From contig NC_134999.1 of NCBI RefSeq assembly GCF_051020985.1, forward strand, positions 34,443,160-34,507,159: a stretch of 64,000 nt of DNA. Reading direction: 5' to 3'. Of the stretch, positions 60,299 to 64,000 are shown piece after piece; position 1 is the stretch's first letter, and the number at the start of each line of letters is the position of its first letter. Under the pieces are notes generated by a model. It was given only the letters and a program-made list of their open reading frames with translations. It did no database searches and was not told the DNA's origin. The position numbers were made by a program, and so were the translations under genes. The stretch comes from Nomia melanderi (lineage: Eukaryota; Arthropoda; Insecta; Hymenoptera; Halictidae).

Positions 60299-62184
60299 GG
60301 GGATAGGTTAGAATATACGCGAGTTGAGTAATGAACGGTTGTGAATTGCAAACGACTTTTCGTTTAGGACGAAGAGAATTGATACTTGTAGCTACCCGGT
60401 GGCTATCGATTATCCCGCGGTTTCCTCTTCCCGCGGGGAAGCCCCGCTCGCGCGGGAAAAAGGATTGGAAATATTCGTCTGTCGGAACAAATTAATGTTG
60501 AGCGTTTTCCACTTGTCATACCAGAGTGATAGTGACATTAAATGGGATGCGACGAGTCACGTAATGCTCCTGCAACACGATATCGTGCGGTCTGACGATA
60601 TGGGAGCTAATGGTTCGTCCATTACTTAACGTCTAAGATTTCCATCCTGCGGGATAGATGAATTTTTGGATTACCCGCGCCTGCGGACGGTTCCTACTCA
60701 ATACATTATGGGGCCGATTATCTTACAAATTATTCATCGAAGATCTCTCCTGAATCAATCTTCACCCGAATACAATACTATCGAACCAATTCGTCGATTT
60801 AACTCTTTGTGAAGAAATAAATTCGTACGTTACACTAATAGCTCTATATTCTTCGCTATCTGAATACGATAAGATAGTGTTCAACCTGTTCGGAGAGTGG
60901 AGCTACGACATCAGAGACGTTGCCGGTAGTTTCGAGTTTCACCGGACAAGGTTCTCGCTTCTGTTCCTCGATTACGCGCTCGCAGTGTCGTGAAACGTCG
61001 GACGTTTTTCCGTTTCTGATCTTCGGTTCACGAGTTGATTTTTTCGATAAATTCGTTGATCCCTTCGCTGGTTCGATATTTAGAGGAACGCCGGAGCTTC
61101 CGAGTTAGCTTCGAGTGCTAGAGGATGCGTTTTATGCGCCTCCTATAATGAGGGACCGGCTCCGTTTCGGAGCCGAGGGCATCAAACCCTGGAGGAACAT
61201 TTCGTCCGGCACTTCGGTTCGTAGAAGGATCGATTCCACGGTTCATCGATGACTCAGGTCGCCGAGGTGTTAACTGCCCAGTCACGATGCACATGTTCGG
61301 CCAACAAAACCTGGCGTGTTGTTCAGCGCGCGCGCACGTGAACACGCACCGAGGGATTCGGCGTGTCGAGTGTCGTGAGCGGGGTTATTGACTTTGTTCA
61401 CTAAATATCGGCCATGAAATCACGGCGACGGGTTTCGATAAAAGGTTCATCTCTCAATTTGAGAGAAACTTTCCTCGCGACTGGAATAATCAAATTATCG
61501 AGTAGATTTGCAGGTTTGATGTTGAAAATGATACACGGTAATTGAGGGGTTTATTGGAACTTCAGTGAGTGGGTGGAGGCGCGATTGTTTACTTGAGCTT
61601 AAATTTTGATGTTTCTTGGTTTTCTGATTGGAAGATTAATTGTTTAACGGATGGAATCAATGAAAGGGAAGGCAATTAAGAGATTAAACTTAGGTACAGA
61701 GGTTCGAGTAATGGTGAAAATGGTAAAATGCGGCGGATCGCGTGGGAACGGGGCTCACGTGTAAAATTTCAAGCGATTCGTAGCGCTGCGGTATCGATAG
61801 CCGACGGCGGGGCATCGTGCATCCGCGATTTTACGGAAACCGGAGGCCAGAGGAAGCGAGAAGTATCAGTGACGGCCGGCGATCCTAGGAAAACCGACAC
61901 ACCCACGCGTATAACGTGTAAACTCGGGCGTGTGTCGGTGCGGAGACACGGTGGGTGCACCTGGGTGTCGCGAGAGAGCAGGGCGTCGCGCACCGTGACC
62001 GAATCTGAATCTGTGAAACGCAGACACCACCGGCGTCATGCGTTGCTGACGACGTCCTACGGTCCTCGTGCCGATGGGAAATCGGAAGGGGCCAAAAAAC
62101 GCTTCTTCCTCGACTCGACCCTTCCCTTAATTAAGCCAATCAGGAAATTGCGTAACTTCCGAGTATAATCTTCTCCAAAATCGA
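60299..62184. other. No gene seen; one short hairpin
   Basis: CGGCTCCG TTT CGGAGCCG at 61157-61175 forms a perfect 8-bp stem with a 3-base loop. Dispersed repeat R core (TACGTTACACTAATAG) lies near 60827. Frames up to 146 codons at 61728-62168 are unrecognised. Confidence 0.45.
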
Positions 62185-62545
62185 ATTTTCCAAGTTCCTA
62201 GTTTATAGTTTCCCAATTTTTCAAGTTCCTAATTTATAGTTTACTAATTTTCCAAATCTCTAATTTATAGTTTTCCCATTTTCCAAGTTTCTAGTTTCTA
62301 GTTTCCCAATTTTCCAAGTTCCTAGTTTATAGTTTCCCAATTTACAATTTCCCAAGATCCTAGTTTATAGTTTCTCAATCCTCCAAGTTCCTAGTTTATA
62401 GTTTCCCAATTTTCCAAGTTCCTAATTCATAGTTTTCCAATTTTACAAGTTCCTAATCTACAGTTTCCCAATTTTCCAAGTTCCTAGTTTATACTTTCCC
62501 AGTTTCCAATTTCCCAAGTTCCCAATTTCTAATTTCCACTTTCCA
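62185..62545 (+). repeat. Minisatellite, about 31-bp unit, ten copies plus partial
   Basis: Degenerate tandem array of units built from GTTCCTAGTTTATAGTTTCC and CAATTTTCCAA. About ten units are recognisable by the repeated CTAGTTTATAG block, with variation and small length changes. Confidence 0.85.
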
Positions 62546-64000
62546 ATTCTTTTCAGTTTCTAAATCTAAAGAGATCCATTCGAATTAGATACCATTCCAT
62601 TTCACTTTCCACAGACTTCTACAGTCTCGCAACGATTTATCTTCCAATTAATTGGTAGCGCTTACAAATGAAGATACAAGAGTATACGACGGTATCCTTA
62701 TTTACTGAATAGCAGGATGGGAAAAAGGAATTCCGAGTATCGGGAACAAGTCGCATTAAAATCGCGAGTCGAGGGGCAGCTCACCTGTTTGCACCTGCAC
62801 AAGCGCCACCGCGGTGCTCGCGTGGAAAGCCGGTGTGCACGCGTGTACGTCGCGCGATCGCGCGGCGTCCGTGTGTCCCTCTCCCGGTGTGTCCATTGTG
62901 TAACTGGAACTCGACGTGTTTTCGCAGGAAACGGAACAGGTGTACGCAGGTATACGACACTGCATATGCAGTTACATCGGTTTCCGTGCTGCGCCTAGCC
63001 CGTCCCGTGGAACGATGCTCTCGAACGATGCAATTACGCGCCGCGGCGGGGGAGGGATGCGAGGGTTTAGGGTTTCGCGGTCGCGTGTATCGTGTTTAAT
63101 CGCCGCGTTTTCGACGTAACTCTACTCACCCGCCTTCGTGCTCCCGCTTACTCGATCTCCTGCGGGTCCAGGAATGCTGAAATCATTGAAGACTCAATTT
63201 AAAGTAACCGCAGACCATTATATCCGACGACGAAACGCGAAACGCGTCGACTAACATAATCAAACTATCCGCATCTCGTCGATAATTCCATTCCCTTAAC
63301 CATTCCACGAACTAAAACAGCGTTCTCCCCTAAACAAAAATCTCTCCCCGCTTTCCCTGGAACGTCCCCGGGACACCCAGGCATCCGTCAACAAGAAAAC
63401 ACCCCCGGCGAGCGGAAGAATCGTCGAAAGTTCCATTAACGAGCCGGCGATCCGCGAGAAGTTATCGGCGTCTGTTCGCCCGCGAACCCGCAATCGCGTC
63501 GCCGCCGCTCTCGTTAATGGCTCGCGACTATTTCGCAGAGACCCGCCGGGAAGTTCGGTAGAGAGAGAGAAGTTGCCGGTGGTGCGCCGGCTAGGGGCGG
63601 CCGGGGGACGCGACGGCAGGAATTTCAATGGGAGGAAAATCTTGGAGGTGAGACGGAATAAACTGGAGCGCGGGTAACTCGCTCGCCTTTGCCGCTTTCC
63701 GCCGCTATAAATTCATAAACTACAAGTTCGTCCCTCGTCGGCCGACAGCCATCCCTCCCCGCGTCGCTCCGCCCGTCGCCGCGGGGAGAGAAACTGTTGG
63801 AAAGTTTCGTACGGTTACCTTGCCGCCTACGCGGCGGGGGAGGCCGCGGTCGCCAGGCGAGAAACTCGAGTCGGTGCCTCGATAAATTCACGAGTAGTTA
63901 GTTACGGCAAGAAACTCCGCCGGTTTTGACGCACAGCCGGTCGGTCAGGGGTACGACGGGGAGGTGGGGGTGTAGGACGACGCGCGAGCGTTGCTTGTCT
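62546..64000. other. No gene seen
   Basis: AT-rich to about 62700, then CpG-rich to the end. Short frames only. No start of a neighbouring gene is recognisable. Confidence 0.45.

Noticed and set aside
62185..62545. CRISPR-like array
   Set aside because: Units are contiguous and degenerate with no unique spacers, in eukaryotic DNA; it is a minisatellite.
1..64000. tRNA or other structural RNA genes
   Set aside because: Several GGTTCGA-type matches (for example near 9075, 18929 and 42967) lack a matching A box and cloverleaf; none is supported.

Overview
This 64 kb window looks like insect nuclear DNA, most probably from a hymenopteran such as a bee. The evidence is a single intronless SoxB1 gene, CpG-rich sequence broken by short AT-rich islands, long GA/TC microsatellites, and many small non-autonomous elements flanked by TTAA. 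The species cannot be fixed from the sequence alone.

The only protein-coding gene I can support is the group B1 Sox gene SoxNeuro (SoxN) on the + strand, 22333-23709, 458 codons in one exon. It encodes an HMG-box transcription factor of the early neuroectoderm. Upstream are a CpG-rich promoter-like segment (about 20.7-21.7 kb) with a CRE palindrome and an inverted CCAAT box, a long GA tract, a perfect initiator match, and a leader with three short upstream ORFs. Downstream (23.7 to about 29.6 kb) is sequence with long-3'UTR character: a 38-nt perfect-arm hairpin, AATAAA signals, A/U-rich and TA-repeat tracts, and four sense-strand Pumilio-type UGUANAUA sites.

The rest of the window is a gene desert around SoxN. 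The left flank (1-20 kb) carries several TTAA-flanked miniature elements, one nested inside another, and a tandem duplication that includes part of an element. The right flank (30-64 kb) has more TTAA elements, including a three-level nest at 36.4-37.1 kb and an adjacent pair at 49.9-50.4 kb. It also has three tandem duplications of 120-200 bp, a 31-bp minisatellite, a perfect 34-bp palindrome, a duplicated module with a 22-bp palindrome, and pentanucleotide GTCGC arrays. Long apparent reading frames outside SoxN are low-complexity, open on several frames at once, or lack ATG starts, and I do not regard them as genes.

The arrangement fits a developmental regulator alone in a large regulatory domain. 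Which noncoding segments are enhancers cannot be read from one sequence. The most distinctive unexplained content is the set of related TTAA miniature-transposon families and their nesting. I found no novel multigene system.
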